A stretch of DNA of 64,000 bases from a bacterium (lineage in GTDB: Bacteria > Verrucomicrobiota > Verrucomicrobiia > Limisphaerales > RI-55): contig WGOC01000031.1 in assembly GCA_016124235.1 (NCBI GenBank), forward strand, positions 1 to 64,000, given 5' to 3'. Below are positions 9,040 through 16,308 of this stretch, piece by piece. Both the position numbers and the translations under genes were made by a program. Numbering within the stretch: the stretch's first letter is position 1; each line of letters begins with the position of its first letter. Under the pieces are notes generated by a model. That model ran no database searches. It was not told the origin of the DNA and worked only from the letters and a program-made list of their open reading frames with translations.

Positions 9040-9864
9040 ATGACGGGTGCGGTGCAACCAATGAAGAACGTGACGCTCGAGCCGCGGGATATGGCCGATT
9101 TGCGTTACGCGAAGTCGTTGCTGGAGAATCCCGGGTTTGCCGTTCGCCTCGCCAATCTGCTCGGCGCACCGATTGAAGAGGGCTTCCGGCTGCTGCCGAA
9201 AAACTGGTCGCGCTCAGTTCAAAATGCCGTCCATCGCGCATTGCGAACAGCGCTGCGGGTGGCGACCACTTCGCTTCGTTCAAAGCGCCGCGGCAAACAG
9301 GCGTCCGTGGGATTTCATCGCGTTGTGACCGGAATCTCCGGTGGCATCGGTGGAGCCTTTGGTTTGTTCGCGCTGCCGGTCGAGCTTCCGTTTTCCACCA
9401 CCGTCATGATGCGTTCGATTGCCGACATCGCCCGCAGCGAAGGTCATGACTTGCGTGATCTGGAGACGCGCCTGGCGTGCCTTGAAGTCTTTGCCTTGGG
9501 GAGTCGCTCGAAAACGGACGACGCGGCGGAAAACGCGTATTGGGCGATGCGGGCGGTTCTGGCCAGCGCCGTCAGCGAAGCGGCCACCCATATCGCCCGC
9601 CATGGTCTGGCTCGCGAATCGGCGCCGGCCTTGGTGCGCTTTGTTTCCATCGTTGCCGCGCGATTCGGCGTGGTTGTCTCCGAACAGGTGGCGGCCAAGG
9701 CAATCCCGGTCGTTGGTGCCGCCGCTGGTAGTGCGATCAACGTTCTGTTTACCAGCCATTTTCAATCGATGGCTCGCGGACACTTCATCGTTCGCCGGCT
9801 CGAACAGGCTTACGGACCGACCATCATCCGCGAAGTCTACGAGCAAATTAAATTGTCCCACTAA
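9040..9864 (+). CDS. EcsC family protein
   Basis: A 274-residue protein (or 267 if translation starts at the second ATG, 9061). It shows the EcsC family pattern: an N-terminal helical segment (NPGFAVRLANLLGAPIEEGFRLLP), a glycine-rich membrane-like stretch GISGGIGGAFGLFALPVELP, the conserved MRSIADIARSEGHDL, then FALGSRSKTDDAAENAYWAMR and a C-terminal glycine/alanine-rich hydrophobic patch AAKAIPVVGAAAGSAIN. The biochemical role is unknown; relatives are membrane-associated. It lies between nadK and mgtE in the same direction. Confidence 0.82.
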   Translation: MTGAVQPMKNVTLEPRDMADLRYAKSLLENPGFAVRLANLLGAPIEEGFRLLPKNWSRSVQNAVHRALRTALRVATTSLRSKRRGKQASVGFHRVVTGISGGIGGAFGLFALPVELPFSTTVMMRSIADIARSEGHDLRDLETRLACLEVFALGSRSKTDDAAENAYWAMRAVLASAVSEAATHIARHGLARESAPALVRFVSIVAARFGVVVSEQVAAKAIPVVGAAAGSAINVLFTSHFQSMARGHFIVRRLEQAYGPTIIREVYEQIKLSH

Positions 9865-9882
9865 GCTTTTGCGAATCGAGCA

Positions 9883-11193
9883 ATGAACGAAATGCCGCCA
9901 GATCAAACGGTCGATTTGTACGAGTTGCATCCGGCCGATTTGGCCGACCGCCTGCAGCGGCTCGAGTTTGACGAGGCGCGATCGGCTGTCCTGTCGCTTC
10001 CGCGAAAGAAGGTGGCGGCGGCGCTGGCCGACCTGGAGGAGGAACGAGCGATCGAATTGCTGGTGTCGTTGAACGACGAGCAGCTCGTTGGCTTTTTTGC
10101 CGAGCTGCCGCACAACAACGTCGCTGATTTGATGGGGCTCCTGCCGCCCGGTCGCCAACGGCAGTTGCTGCGGATGATGCCCGCCGAGCACGCCGAGGAC
10201 GTCCGGCAGTTGTTGCGTTACTCGGAAGATTCCGCCGGCGGCATCATGACCGACCGTTACATCGCCCTGCAAGGGGATGACTCGGTGCAGCAATGCATGG
10301 AAATGTTGCGCGGCCGACCCGAACACGAGCGAGAAGACGTCTCGTACTTGTATGTCACCGATCACGCGGAAAAACTCCTTGGCGTGGTACCGATTCGGGA
10401 ATTGGTCTTCGCCAAGCCGGAGCGACAAATCCGGGAAATCATGAAGCGCGATGTGGCCGCGGTCCGCGTGGATGATGATCAGGAAGAAATCGCCCGGCGG
10501 TTCGAGCACTATCATTTTTTGGGATTGCCGGTGCTTGATCGGCTCGGCCATCTGGTCGGTGTGGTCAAGGCGACTGACGCGTTGGAGATCGCCCGTGAGG
10601 AAGCCACCGAGGACATGCAGTTGATGGTTGGTCTTTCCGGTGAGGAGCGTGCCCTGACGCCGTGGAACAAGGTCGTGGCGCGGCGGCTTCCCTGGCTTTA
10701 CGTCAATCTTGCGACGGCGTTTCTCGCGGCGTTCGTGGTGGGCTTGTTTGAAAACACCATCGCCAAATGGACCGCGCTCGCCATCTTTCTACCGATCGTT
10801 GCGGGCCAGGGAGGCAACGCTGGCATGCAAACCTTGACCGTGATCATTCGCGACATGGCACTCGGCGAATTAACACCCGGCGACGGCCGGCGCGCCCTCC
10901 TCAAGGAAGCGGTGCTGGGTGTTATCAACGGCGTGGCCATCGGGCTGGTTGTCGGCCTGATCGGTTGGTGGTGGAAAGGTAGTCCGGAGCTGGGGCTCGT
11001 GGCCGGGGCCGCGATGGTGCTCAATCAGTTGGCGGCGGCTTTTTCCGGCGTCCTGATTCCCTTCGGTCTGAAGTGGTGCAAGGTCGATCCGGCGATGGCG
11101 TCCAGCATCTTCCTGACGACCGTCACGGATGTGGCTGGTTTCTTCTTTTTCCTTGGCCTTGCGGCCCTCGCGTTGCGCCATCTGGCAAATTGA
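9883..11193 (+). CDS. mgtE: Magnesium transporter MgtE
   Basis: A 436-residue Mg2+ channel/transporter of the inner membrane. The cytoplasmic N domain of superhelical repeats (about 1-125) includes LHPADLADRLQRLEFDEARSAVLSLP. A CBS-domain pair follows (about 130-250: SAGGIMTDRYIALQG, REIMKRDVAAVRVDDDQEEIARRFEHYHFLGLPVLD). The C-terminus has about five transmembrane helices with the conserved pore region FLPIVAGQGGNAGMQTLTVIIRD. Only 18 bp separate it from the upstream gene, so no M-box riboswitch fits directly in front of it. Confidence 0.95.
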   Translation: MNEMPPDQTVDLYELHPADLADRLQRLEFDEARSAVLSLPRKKVAAALADLEEERAIELLVSLNDEQLVGFFAELPHNNVADLMGLLPPGRQRQLLRMMPAEHAEDVRQLLRYSEDSAGGIMTDRYIALQGDDSVQQCMEMLRGRPEHEREDVSYLYVTDHAEKLLGVVPIRELVFAKPERQIREIMKRDVAAVRVDDDQEEIARRFEHYHFLGLPVLDRLGHLVGVVKATDALEIAREEATEDMQLMVGLSGEERALTPWNKVVARRLPWLYVNLATAFLAAFVVGLFENTIAKWTALAIFLPIVAGQGGNAGMQTLTVIIRDMALGELTPGDGRRALLKEAVLGVINGVAIGLVVGLIGWWWKGSPELGLVAGAAMVLNQLAAAFSGVLIPFGLKWCKVDPAMASSIFLTTVTDVAGFFFFLGLAALALRHLAN

Positions 11194-11233
11194 TTTGCGA
11201 CTGCGTTGGCATTGCCTCGATTGAGAGGTCGGC

Positions 11234-11614
11234 TCAAGGCCGATTCGCCACGAGCGCGCAACCGGCGACTGCGATTGCGACGCTGGCGATCAGGAGCCCC
11301 AAGGTGAACAAGACACCCAAAACAATTTTGCCGGCGGTGGCAGCGGAAGTGCGTTTCGCTAGTAGGACAGCGGAAGTTACACAGCCGATTGGCAGCAACG
11401 CAAACGCGCCGGCCAACATCACGTAGTAGCCGATCGCGTAATTGCCTTCGTCCAGATACGTCCCGAGGATCACCGTGATGGGTCCCAACAAGGCGGGCAG
11501 TAATTTGGACAGGATTGGCTTCTTGGGTGTGAATCGGTGGCCGCACGCCGGGCAGACATCGTACCAGGGGCGGGCCCAGTCGGCCTGGCAATGCGGACAG
11601 AAGGATTGGGACAT
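11234..11614 (-). CDS. Zinc-ribbon membrane protein
   Basis: A 126-residue hypothetical protein. The N-terminus has a two-knuckle zinc ribbon (CPHCQADW then CPACGHRF, about 6-28). Three to four hydrophobic helices follow (LLPALLGPITVILGTYL, GYYVMLAGAFALLPIGCVTSAVLL, IVLGVLFTLGLLIASVAIAVAGCAL). Function unknown; it should sit in the inner membrane with the ribbon in the cytoplasm. It lies 8 bp downstream of lgt. Two proteins of the same architecture occur at 56,971-57,390 and 57,487-57,879, on the other side of the prophage. Confidence 0.75.
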   Translation of the reverse strand: MSQSFCPHCQADWARPWYDVCPACGHRFTPKKPILSKLLPALLGPITVILGTYLDEGNYAIGYYVMLAGAFALLPIGCVTSAVLLAKRTSAATAGKIVLGVLFTLGLLIASVAIAVAGCALVANRP

Positions 11615-11622
11615 TTTCGGTG

Positions 11623-12357
11623 CTAGCTAACGGGTAACTGTTTCAACGTCTGCCGTTCAATATGGCGTCTTTGCCAGAATCGCACCACCCCCAAAAGAAT
11701 CATTGCCACGCAGGCGATTTGATAACCGCTCAACGGTCCAAGAATTTTGGGCGTCGCCCGAACCGCTTCGTGCGCGAATCGAAAGCTCCCGTAAGCGATC
11801 AAGTAGAGGTGGAAATGTTGGCCAGCCAATATTCGTCGCGGCCGAAGAACAATCAGCAGCAACGCGAGGAACGCAGCGTTGAACGCGATTTCCACGGGCA
11901 CGGATGGCCAACGATCGATACCGGCCGCGTCTTTCAGGGAATACCACGCCGGCTCACAAACGTTGCCGAGACAACATCCGTGCAGCAGGCAACCGAACCG
12001 GCCGAAGATGATTCCAATTGGCGCAATGACGGCAAACCAATCGCCAGTGGCCGACGTGTAGTTTGTGAGCTTCTTACAGAGTTCCACGCCCGCGTAGCCG
12101 CCGAGCAGCGCGCCGACAATTGTCTTGCCGGTCGCGAGCTGTAGCGACATGTCGTCTGCGCCGAAGTGCAGCCAGCCTTCCGCGAGGATGTAGACGATCT
12201 TGGCGCCGAGAAACGCACCGCAAAGTCCCCCGATATAAATGAGCAACAGTCGCTCGTCTTTGCGCGCCATCCGCCGCCAAAGGAAAATGGATACGCCAAT
12301 GCCGGCGAGCATCAACAAACCATAAGGGGATGGATGGAATGCCGGTTGTGGGTTCAT
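11623..12357 (-). CDS. lgt: Prolipoprotein diacylglyceryl transferase family (Lgt)
   Basis: Transfers diacylglyceryl from phosphatidylglycerol to the lipobox cysteine of prolipoproteins in the inner membrane. The 244-residue product has about seven hydrophobic helices and the Lgt-type signature in GIIFGRFGCLLHGCCLG. The cysteine-rich HGCCLG replaces the proteobacterial GNFxxGE form; this variant appears in several phyla. FRFAHEAVR near the C-terminus matches the family E-x-x-R region. The ATG at 12,355-12,357 directly abuts the stop of a small upstream frame. Confidence 0.88.
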   Translation of the reverse strand: MNPQPAFHPSPYGLLMLAGIGVSIFLWRRMARKDERLLLIYIGGLCGAFLGAKIVYILAEGWLHFGADDMSLQLATGKTIVGALLGGYAGVELCKKLTNYTSATGDWFAVIAPIGIIFGRFGCLLHGCCLGNVCEPAWYSLKDAAGIDRWPSVPVEIAFNAAFLALLLIVLRPRRILAGQHFHLYLIAYGSFRFAHEAVRATPKILGPLSGYQIACVAMILLGVVRFWQRRHIERQTLKQLPVS

Positions 12358-12651
12358 TCACACGATCTGACCGATGGTTCTTCGCCTCGGTGATTCAGCA
12401 ACAACAGGCGGCGGATTCGCAACGTGTTGCCGGCAACAGAAGAATTCGATGATTCCAACGGCTGGCGCAGTGTTCGCCCGGCCGGCCTCAGACAAAAACA
12501 CAGTATCCACAGCGTTGAGTTCGTCCTGTTGTCCAACCCTGTGAAGGGATGCCGATTGCGACAAAGAGAATGCGTACGACGCCTGGATGCCTGCGTCTTG
12601 CCGGAAATCCGTTTTCAGAATATCTCCCAGAGCGGAGGTTGAGTTTTTCAT
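12358..12651 (-). CDS. Hypothetical small protein between the radical SAM gene and lgt
   Basis: A 97-residue frame starting MKNSTSALGDILKTDF and ending exactly where lgt begins; an alternative ATG at 12,663 would overlap the radical SAM stop codon. The tight junctions on both sides suggest translational coupling, but the protein shows no recognised domain. A FFCCRQ motif near residue 70 is the only notable feature. It could be a chance frame. Confidence 0.4.
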   Translation of the reverse strand: MKNSTSALGDILKTDFRQDAGIQASYAFSLSQSASLHRVGQQDELNAVDTVFLSEAGRANTAPAVGIIEFFCCRQHVANPPPVVAESPRRRTIGQIV

Positions 12652-12685
12652 CAAGCATCTCACTTAAATTGGCCGGTGGCGGATT

Positions 12686-12713
12686 CTGCCGGCAGGCTGC
12701 CGGCAGCACTTTG
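12686..12713 (-). repeat. Dispersed hairpin repeat, family B, copy 1
   Basis: CTGCCGGCAG-GCTGCCGGCAG followed by CACTTTG. It lies inside the coding region for the last residues of the radical SAM C-terminal half. Copies at 13,238-13,265 and, inverted, 40,691-40,720 share the same AAAGTG-TGCCGGC-stem pattern. Confidence 0.6.
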
Positions 12714-13156
12714 CTCGAAGTCGGGGAAGCCGGCGTAGTACCGACAAAACGAATCCAGCTTGCCGTCGGGCCGGATGACGTGTGTGCAACAGCGATCGAT
12801 GCGATCCTGATCCCAGGTCCAGGCGTCCATGAACGGTTTGATGAAAAGCCGGAAAGTGTTCGTTTCGTCGAGTTCGAACTGTTTGAGCAAGGCGCCGAGC
12901 GGTTCATTTTCGCAACCGCATTGAGTGAGGTCGCTGAGCTGGTAGCGGATCTTGTCACGCAGGAAACCTTGAACCTGAGCGAAGTCCACAAAGTCGCTGA
13001 TCGAACGCACTTCGCCCTTCACCTTGAGCAGATAACCGATCGTTGCACAGTTGGGATCACCGCACGGCAAAGGTGTGAAATCTTCGAACCGCAACTTGCC
13101 GTTCGATTGCTCGACGCTCGCCAGAATGATGTCGGCTACGTTGAGGCGGCGTGAAG

Positions 13157-13179
13157 GTAGGACAGGCATCCTGCCTGTC
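13157..13179. repeat. Dispersed palindromic repeat, family A, copy 1 (in-frame in radical SAM gene)
   Basis: GTAGGACAGGC, five bases ATCCT, then GCCTGTC: a 7-bp stem GACAGGC/GCCTGTC. It is read in frame on the minus strand as ETGRMPVLP. Further copies are at 32,934-32,956, 41,806-41,828 and 52,197-52,219; the reconstructed attB is another member. Confidence 0.8.
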
Positions 13180-13237
13180 TCGTTGGAATCGGCGGTCAAC
13201 TCCGACACAAATTGATCGCAGTCAGTCGGACGGCTGA

Positions 13238-13265
13238 TTGCCGGTAAGCCGCCGGCAACACTTTG
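13238..13265 (-). repeat. Dispersed hairpin repeat, family B, copy 2, beside the att core
   Basis: TTGCCGG-TAAGCCG-CCGGCAA followed by CACTTTG, matching copy 1 at most positions. It sits directly beside the left att core and is read in frame on the minus strand as SVAGGLPAI. Confidence 0.6.
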
Positions 13266-13270
13266 AGACA

Positions 13271-13281
13271 GGCTGGAAGCC
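13271..13281 (+). other. Left attachment-site core of the prophage
   Basis: GGCTGGAAGCC, identical and in the same orientation as 56,025-56,035. The host side reads GAGACA before the core; the element side reads CAATAAG after it. Joining host flanks gives GACAGGCTGGAAGCCTGTC, a perfect 8-bp inverted repeat around a 3-bp centre. Joining element ends gives TTGGGCTGGAAGCCCAA, a 7-bp inverted repeat around the same centre. Two such dyads with a shared core are what a tyrosine recombinase needs. Confidence 0.85.
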
Positions 13282-13624
13282 CAATAAGTTCCGTTCATGA
13301 ACTTTCGTAAACATGCACGAAAGGTGCGTCATTATTGACGACTTTGCATATCGCGTTTTTTTGCGACGCGAAAGGATATACCCTCTTCGCGCAAAAGTTT
13401 TGTCAGGATTTGTCATGCAGGACTGTCACAGCAACCGACCAGATTATCGCGCACATCAGCAACACCCTGCCGAGTGGATGTATCATTACCAAGCGTTGCG
13501 GGGTATGGAACCGCAATTGCCCAAGAAGTCGAGCAGGTAGACGCACAAACTGATTCGGATCGGCGGCGACCGTGTGGAGTGGAGGAGGGAGGAAAGGCCG
13601 GCCGCCACCGCCCGAATCAAAGGG
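13282..13624. other. Left end of the element, no gene; arm-like TGTCA cluster
   Basis: No convincing gene. A TTTCGT/ACGAAA hairpin lies near 13,303-13,322. TGTCA occurs at 13,401, 13,411 and 13,424, in the sequence TGTCAGGATTTGTCATG. A close match (TGTCAGGAATCTGTCATG) lies just inside the right end at 55,957. These are candidate integrase arm-binding sites. From about 13,563 the DNA is a near-copy of 18,683 onward. Confidence 0.5.
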
Positions 13625-14026
13625 TTATTTTTCTGCTGGCTTGATGATGACTTCCTGGTTCGGATCAACTGTCCGGCCGTGCTCCAGTACGAGGCGGGTG
13701 ACCTTGACGGTTGCCTTCAGGTTGGTCGATGGATGCGGTGTGGTCAGGCTCACCACGAAGTTAAACGTGTTGGTCGAGTTCGGTTTCATCGGTGGCCGGC
13801 TCTTCTTCCCGCCGATGATCCAGCGCGTGGATTGTCCCACCACCTTGCCCTCGGCGTCGGAAAGAAAAACTACCGCTCTCGCTGATTCGATTTTCTCGGT
13901 GAAAGTATTCTTGAATTCCATCGGCACCGCCGCTTTCTGACCAACTGCTTTTACCGACGAGACGTTGACAGCAAGCTGCGCGTTGGCAGCGAAAACACCG
14001 GTCAAAAGAATAAATACAGTTCTCAT
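13625..14026 (-). CDS. Small secreted protein, copy 1 (paralogue of 18,747-19,163)
   Basis: A 133-residue exported protein. It has a clear signal peptide (MRTVFILLTGVFAANA, cleavage before QLAV), then a single beta-rich domain with FKNTFTEKIESARAVVFLSD and GKVVGQSTRWIIGG. The last 70 residues are almost identical to the paralogue at 18,747-19,163, and the DNA similarity continues past the stop. The pattern of two-sided hydrophobic strands suggests an Ig-like or CARDB-type fold (inference). It is the last gene of the short-RHS cassette. Start: ATG 14,026, which gives the signal peptide. Confidence 0.75.
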   Translation of the reverse strand: MRTVFILLTGVFAANAQLAVNVSSVKAVGQKAAVPMEFKNTFTEKIESARAVVFLSDAEGKVVGQSTRWIIGGKKSRPPMKPNSTNTFNFVVSLTTPHPSTNLKATVKVTRLVLEHGRTVDPNQEVIIKPAEK

Positions 14027-14033
14027 GACCGGG

Positions 14034-14903
14034 TTATTGCGCAACCGCCCACTCGATACGTTTCCAATCATTCTGGATTGATCCTACAATTACGCTTTGT
14101 TCAAAACTTTCTTCCCGAACAATCATCATTGTTTCCGGCTCATACCAGCGCCACCCTGAAATTCTCAGAAACGGAATGGCCGGGAACGGCTGCCGGTGGA
14201 AATCGACGGGATTGGCCAGGTAGTGCTTGTCGAATTGTTTCTCGCTCACGTCAGCAGGGTCGGTTGACACGAAATACTGCACCCGGACCGCGCGCAGTTT
14301 GCCAAAATTTGTCACGCCAGTCAGAAAGAACAGCCCGTGAACGGGCGGGCGCTGCTGCGCGGGTTGCTCAAACGTATGCGTGAAGGACTCCCCCAACCGC
14401 AAAGTTTTTCCCGATAAAAGACAGAATGTCTGAAGCCAGAACCTTTTTTCCTCCTCCTCCAACGCTTCCGCGCTCAGTTCCTTGCTGATCGCCGGACGGA
14501 GCGGCGCGGGCATCAGTTCTTTTACAGCGGCTGTGATTTTTTCCGTGCCAGGTGCCGACAAGAGGCATCCATCGTCAGAAACAATCAACTTGTTGGTTAA
14601 GCCAACGAGAATGCGCGTCACGGGGTTGGTCCAAGGCCTGTCATCCACGATGCTATTCATCTGCCGATACACTGTTTCGACGCCATAACCCTCAGTCATT
14701 TTCCTGAACCGATACTCCTCCCTCATATCCTCCCGCTGTTTGCTGACTTCTTGGCCGGGCATTTTTATGAGGGTGATCTGCCGCTGGGTGATGCTGAGCA
14801 GGCGGGTTCCGTCGGGCGGGGCGAACTGGAAATGGAATTCTTCCGCGCAGTAAACGAGACCGTTGCATGAAAGCAGGGCAATGAGAAAGAGAATTGGCCG
14901 CAT
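14034..14903 (-). CDS. Secreted or lipid-anchored hypothetical protein
   Basis: A 289-residue protein with an N-terminal signal MRPILFLIALLSCNGLVYCAEE. Either a lipobox-like LLSC or cleavage after YCA is possible. The body begins FHFQFAPPDGTRLLSITQRQ and contains alternating strands and helices without a recognised family. The frame stays open upstream to 15,383, and an ATG at 15,257 (MTEQKLRAEKEKR) would place the signal segment internally; I prefer 14,903. It ends 8 bp before the start of the small secreted gene. It probably belongs to the toxin-immunity cassette. Confidence 0.6.
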   Translation of the reverse strand: MRPILFLIALLSCNGLVYCAEEFHFQFAPPDGTRLLSITQRQITLIKMPGQEVSKQREDMREEYRFRKMTEGYGVETVYRQMNSIVDDRPWTNPVTRILVGLTNKLIVSDDGCLLSAPGTEKITAAVKELMPAPLRPAISKELSAEALEEEEKRFWLQTFCLLSGKTLRLGESFTHTFEQPAQQRPPVHGLFFLTGVTNFGKLRAVRVQYFVSTDPADVSEKQFDKHYLANPVDFHRQPFPAIPFLRISGWRWYEPETMMIVREESFEQSVIVGSIQNDWKRIEWAVAQ

Positions 14904-15277
14904 CAGGGATTGTTTCAACGAATTACGCGTTTGTGAGAAGTCTGAACGCATGGTGCTAAGCGCGGAAAATTCAGTCGCCCTCCGTAACCGTGTTCTCAAA
15001 TCTATCGAAATCAACGGAAAGGTGAGCAGCGAGTTATCAACCGTCCCGTGGTATTTGGCACGGCTCGCAGCTTCCCGGCCCAAGACGGTCCCACGGTTTG
15101 AAACAATCAGCCGTTCGATTACCTCGCCTAAAAACAAGCGCACAGAGGTTTCAATCCCTTTGACCGCACCTGACAGCGCTTCCAAAAGATTGGTCCAATG
15201 TTCGTCGGGCGGCGCGACGCGCTTTTCTTTCTCGGCTCTTAACTTCTGCTCGGTCATTTCAACCGGGATAGCGGTTC
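14904..15277. other. Stretch without a clear gene between two cassette genes
   Basis: The minus frame is open and in phase with the downstream gene, beginning with a plausible helical segment (MTEQKLRAEKEKRV to GEVIERL). It may be a remnant of a small gene fused by loss of a stop, or an N-terminal extension. Nothing else is recognisable. Confidence 0.3.
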
Positions 15278-15637
15278 TCAATTCGGGTCTGCGGACCGTG
15301 GTGGTTGGCTTGTCTCGCGCTGCCGTCTTTTGTGTTCGGCCAGCAATATAACGATTCCCCAAATGCCAAACGGCAAAAGCCAAACCGAAATGCTATAAGC
15401 AAAAATCATTGTACCAGTTGGCCAGCCCGTGAGACGGCCATTGGCAAAGTTGGCAATTCCGCCGCCAGCAATGAGCACGATCGAGATTGCCTCCAGCACA
15501 ATCAGAAGATGCCAGAAACCGCGTTTTTCAATCGGTGCGCCCGGCAGAACCACGAAGTAGGCGCTTAGTGCAGAAAGCAAAAGCATTCCGGCGATAAACA
15601 ACCCCACGACATTGAAAATGACGTGACCGAGCTTCAT
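15278..15637 (-). CDS. Small integral membrane protein
   Basis: A 119-residue protein with three strongly hydrophobic helices (VIFNVVGLFIAGMLLLSALSAYFVV, HLLIVLEAISIVLIAGGGIANFA, SISVWLLPFGIWGIVILLAEHKRR) and a basic C-terminal tail. No recognised family. Start: ATG 15,637, which overlaps the 3' end of the DUF805 gene by 4 bp. It sits downstream of the short RHS toxin and its small partner, so it may be accessory to immunity (inference). Confidence 0.6.
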   Translation of the reverse strand: MKLGHVIFNVVGLFIAGMLLLSALSAYFVVLPGAPIEKRGFWHLLIVLEAISIVLIAGGGIANFANGRLTGWPTGTMIFAYSISVWLLPFGIWGIVILLAEHKRRQRETSQPPRSADPN

Positions 15638-16005
15638 TGTCGACCAAATGGCTTGGGTGGAGGGTGGCCATAAGCGTTGGGGCCGCATTCGCCTGGCGCA
15701 AAAAGCAATAGCGGGATGATTGGTCCGAGGAAAATGACAGCCGCAGCGCCATAGCCCATGTCGTGTAGTCGTTTGATGCTGTTGACGACAAGGAACGCGA
15801 ACAGAACGTAAGACGCGCATTTTACCAGCGCATTGGGTTCGCTTCCAGTCGTCGCGTGCCGGACCGAACCCAAAAATGCACACGCAGCCAAAATAATCGC
15901 CCACCGCACGCCGTAAGCAAATCGCCCAATGCGGCCATGCGGGAGAAAAATGCTCCGTTCTCCCGCTTTTTCTAATTCGATTTGAGTGTTTGGATTTTCA
16001 GCCAT
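15634..16005 (-). CDS. DUF805 family membrane protein
   Basis: A 123-residue protein with the DUF805 hallmarks: RIGRFAYGVRWAIIL opening the first helix, VNSIKRLHDMGYGAAAVIFL in the middle, and GECGPNAYGHPP at the C-terminus. About three transmembrane segments. DUF805 proteins are of unknown function and frequent in accessory regions. Start: ATG 16,005; a GTG at 16,023 would overlap the upstream stop. Its position after the RHS toxin and small partner suggests membership of that cassette. Confidence 0.8.
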   Translation of the reverse strand: MAENPNTQIELEKAGERSIFLPHGRIGRFAYGVRWAIILAACAFLGSVRHATTGSEPNALVKCASYVLFAFLVVNSIKRLHDMGYGAAAVIFLGPIIPLLLFAPGECGPNAYGHPPPKPFGRQ

Positions 16006-16019
16006 CGTCAATCGTCCGT

Positions 16020-16301
16020 TCACGCTCCGCCGACTTTTTTGAAAGCCGTTTCAATCTGCTCAATCACCTTTGCAATGTCAGTAAGTTGGCTCCCGGTCAA
16101 CATCAATGCAGAGGAAGCCTTCACCTTTCTGAGAGCTTTCCCCGCTTCGTGTAAAAACTCTGATGCCGAGCCAACAGCAAAACGGCTCGCGAGGTAAACA
16201 TCGTCGGCAAGCTCTGACTGTCCTTTGGACTTTAGTTCATTGCTCAACCACACGAGATAGTCACGCAGTTCGTTATTACTGTGAAGTTGATGAGGATTCA
16301 T
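16020..16301 (-). CDS. Putative immunity protein for the short RHS toxin
   Basis: A 93-residue acidic/helical protein starting MNPHQLHSNNELRDYLVWLSNELKSKGQSELADDV. It is predicted cytoplasmic, with no signal peptide or membrane segment. It starts 8 bp after the RHS toxin stop codon, the usual place of an immunity gene in polymorphic toxin loci. No family recognised. The immunity role is inferred from position only. Start ATG 16,301 avoids overlap with the toxin frame. Confidence 0.55.
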   Translation of the reverse strand: MNPHQLHSNNELRDYLVWLSNELKSKGQSELADDVYLASRFAVGSASEFLHEAGKALRKVKASSALMLTGSQLTDIAKVIEQIETAFKKVGGA

Positions 16302-16308
16302 GGACAAA

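Larger units (their letters stand above)
12660..13298 (-). pseudogene. 3' half of the prophage-split radical SAM gene (COG1964/Tes-like)
   Basis: This fragment has no CxxxCxxC cluster but carries the C-terminal half of a COG1964-type radical SAM enzyme: RLNVADIILASVEQS, FEDFTPLPCGDPNCATIGYLL, then CGCENEP and a cysteine-rich end with DRIDRCCTHV and FCRYYAGF. The conserved N-terminal half is at 56,017-56,952 on the same strand. The first residues (MNGTYWASS) are element DNA; the native reading enters at the core repeat 13,271-13,281. Splicing at the core gives 928 + 611 = 1539 nt, exactly 513 codons. The segment from the core to RLNVAD (about 45 residues) is built largely of in-frame palindromic repeats. 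Confidence 0.85.

Noticed and set aside
9864..9883. M-box riboswitch for mgtE
   Set aside because: Only 18 bp separate mgtE from the upstream gene, too short for the element.
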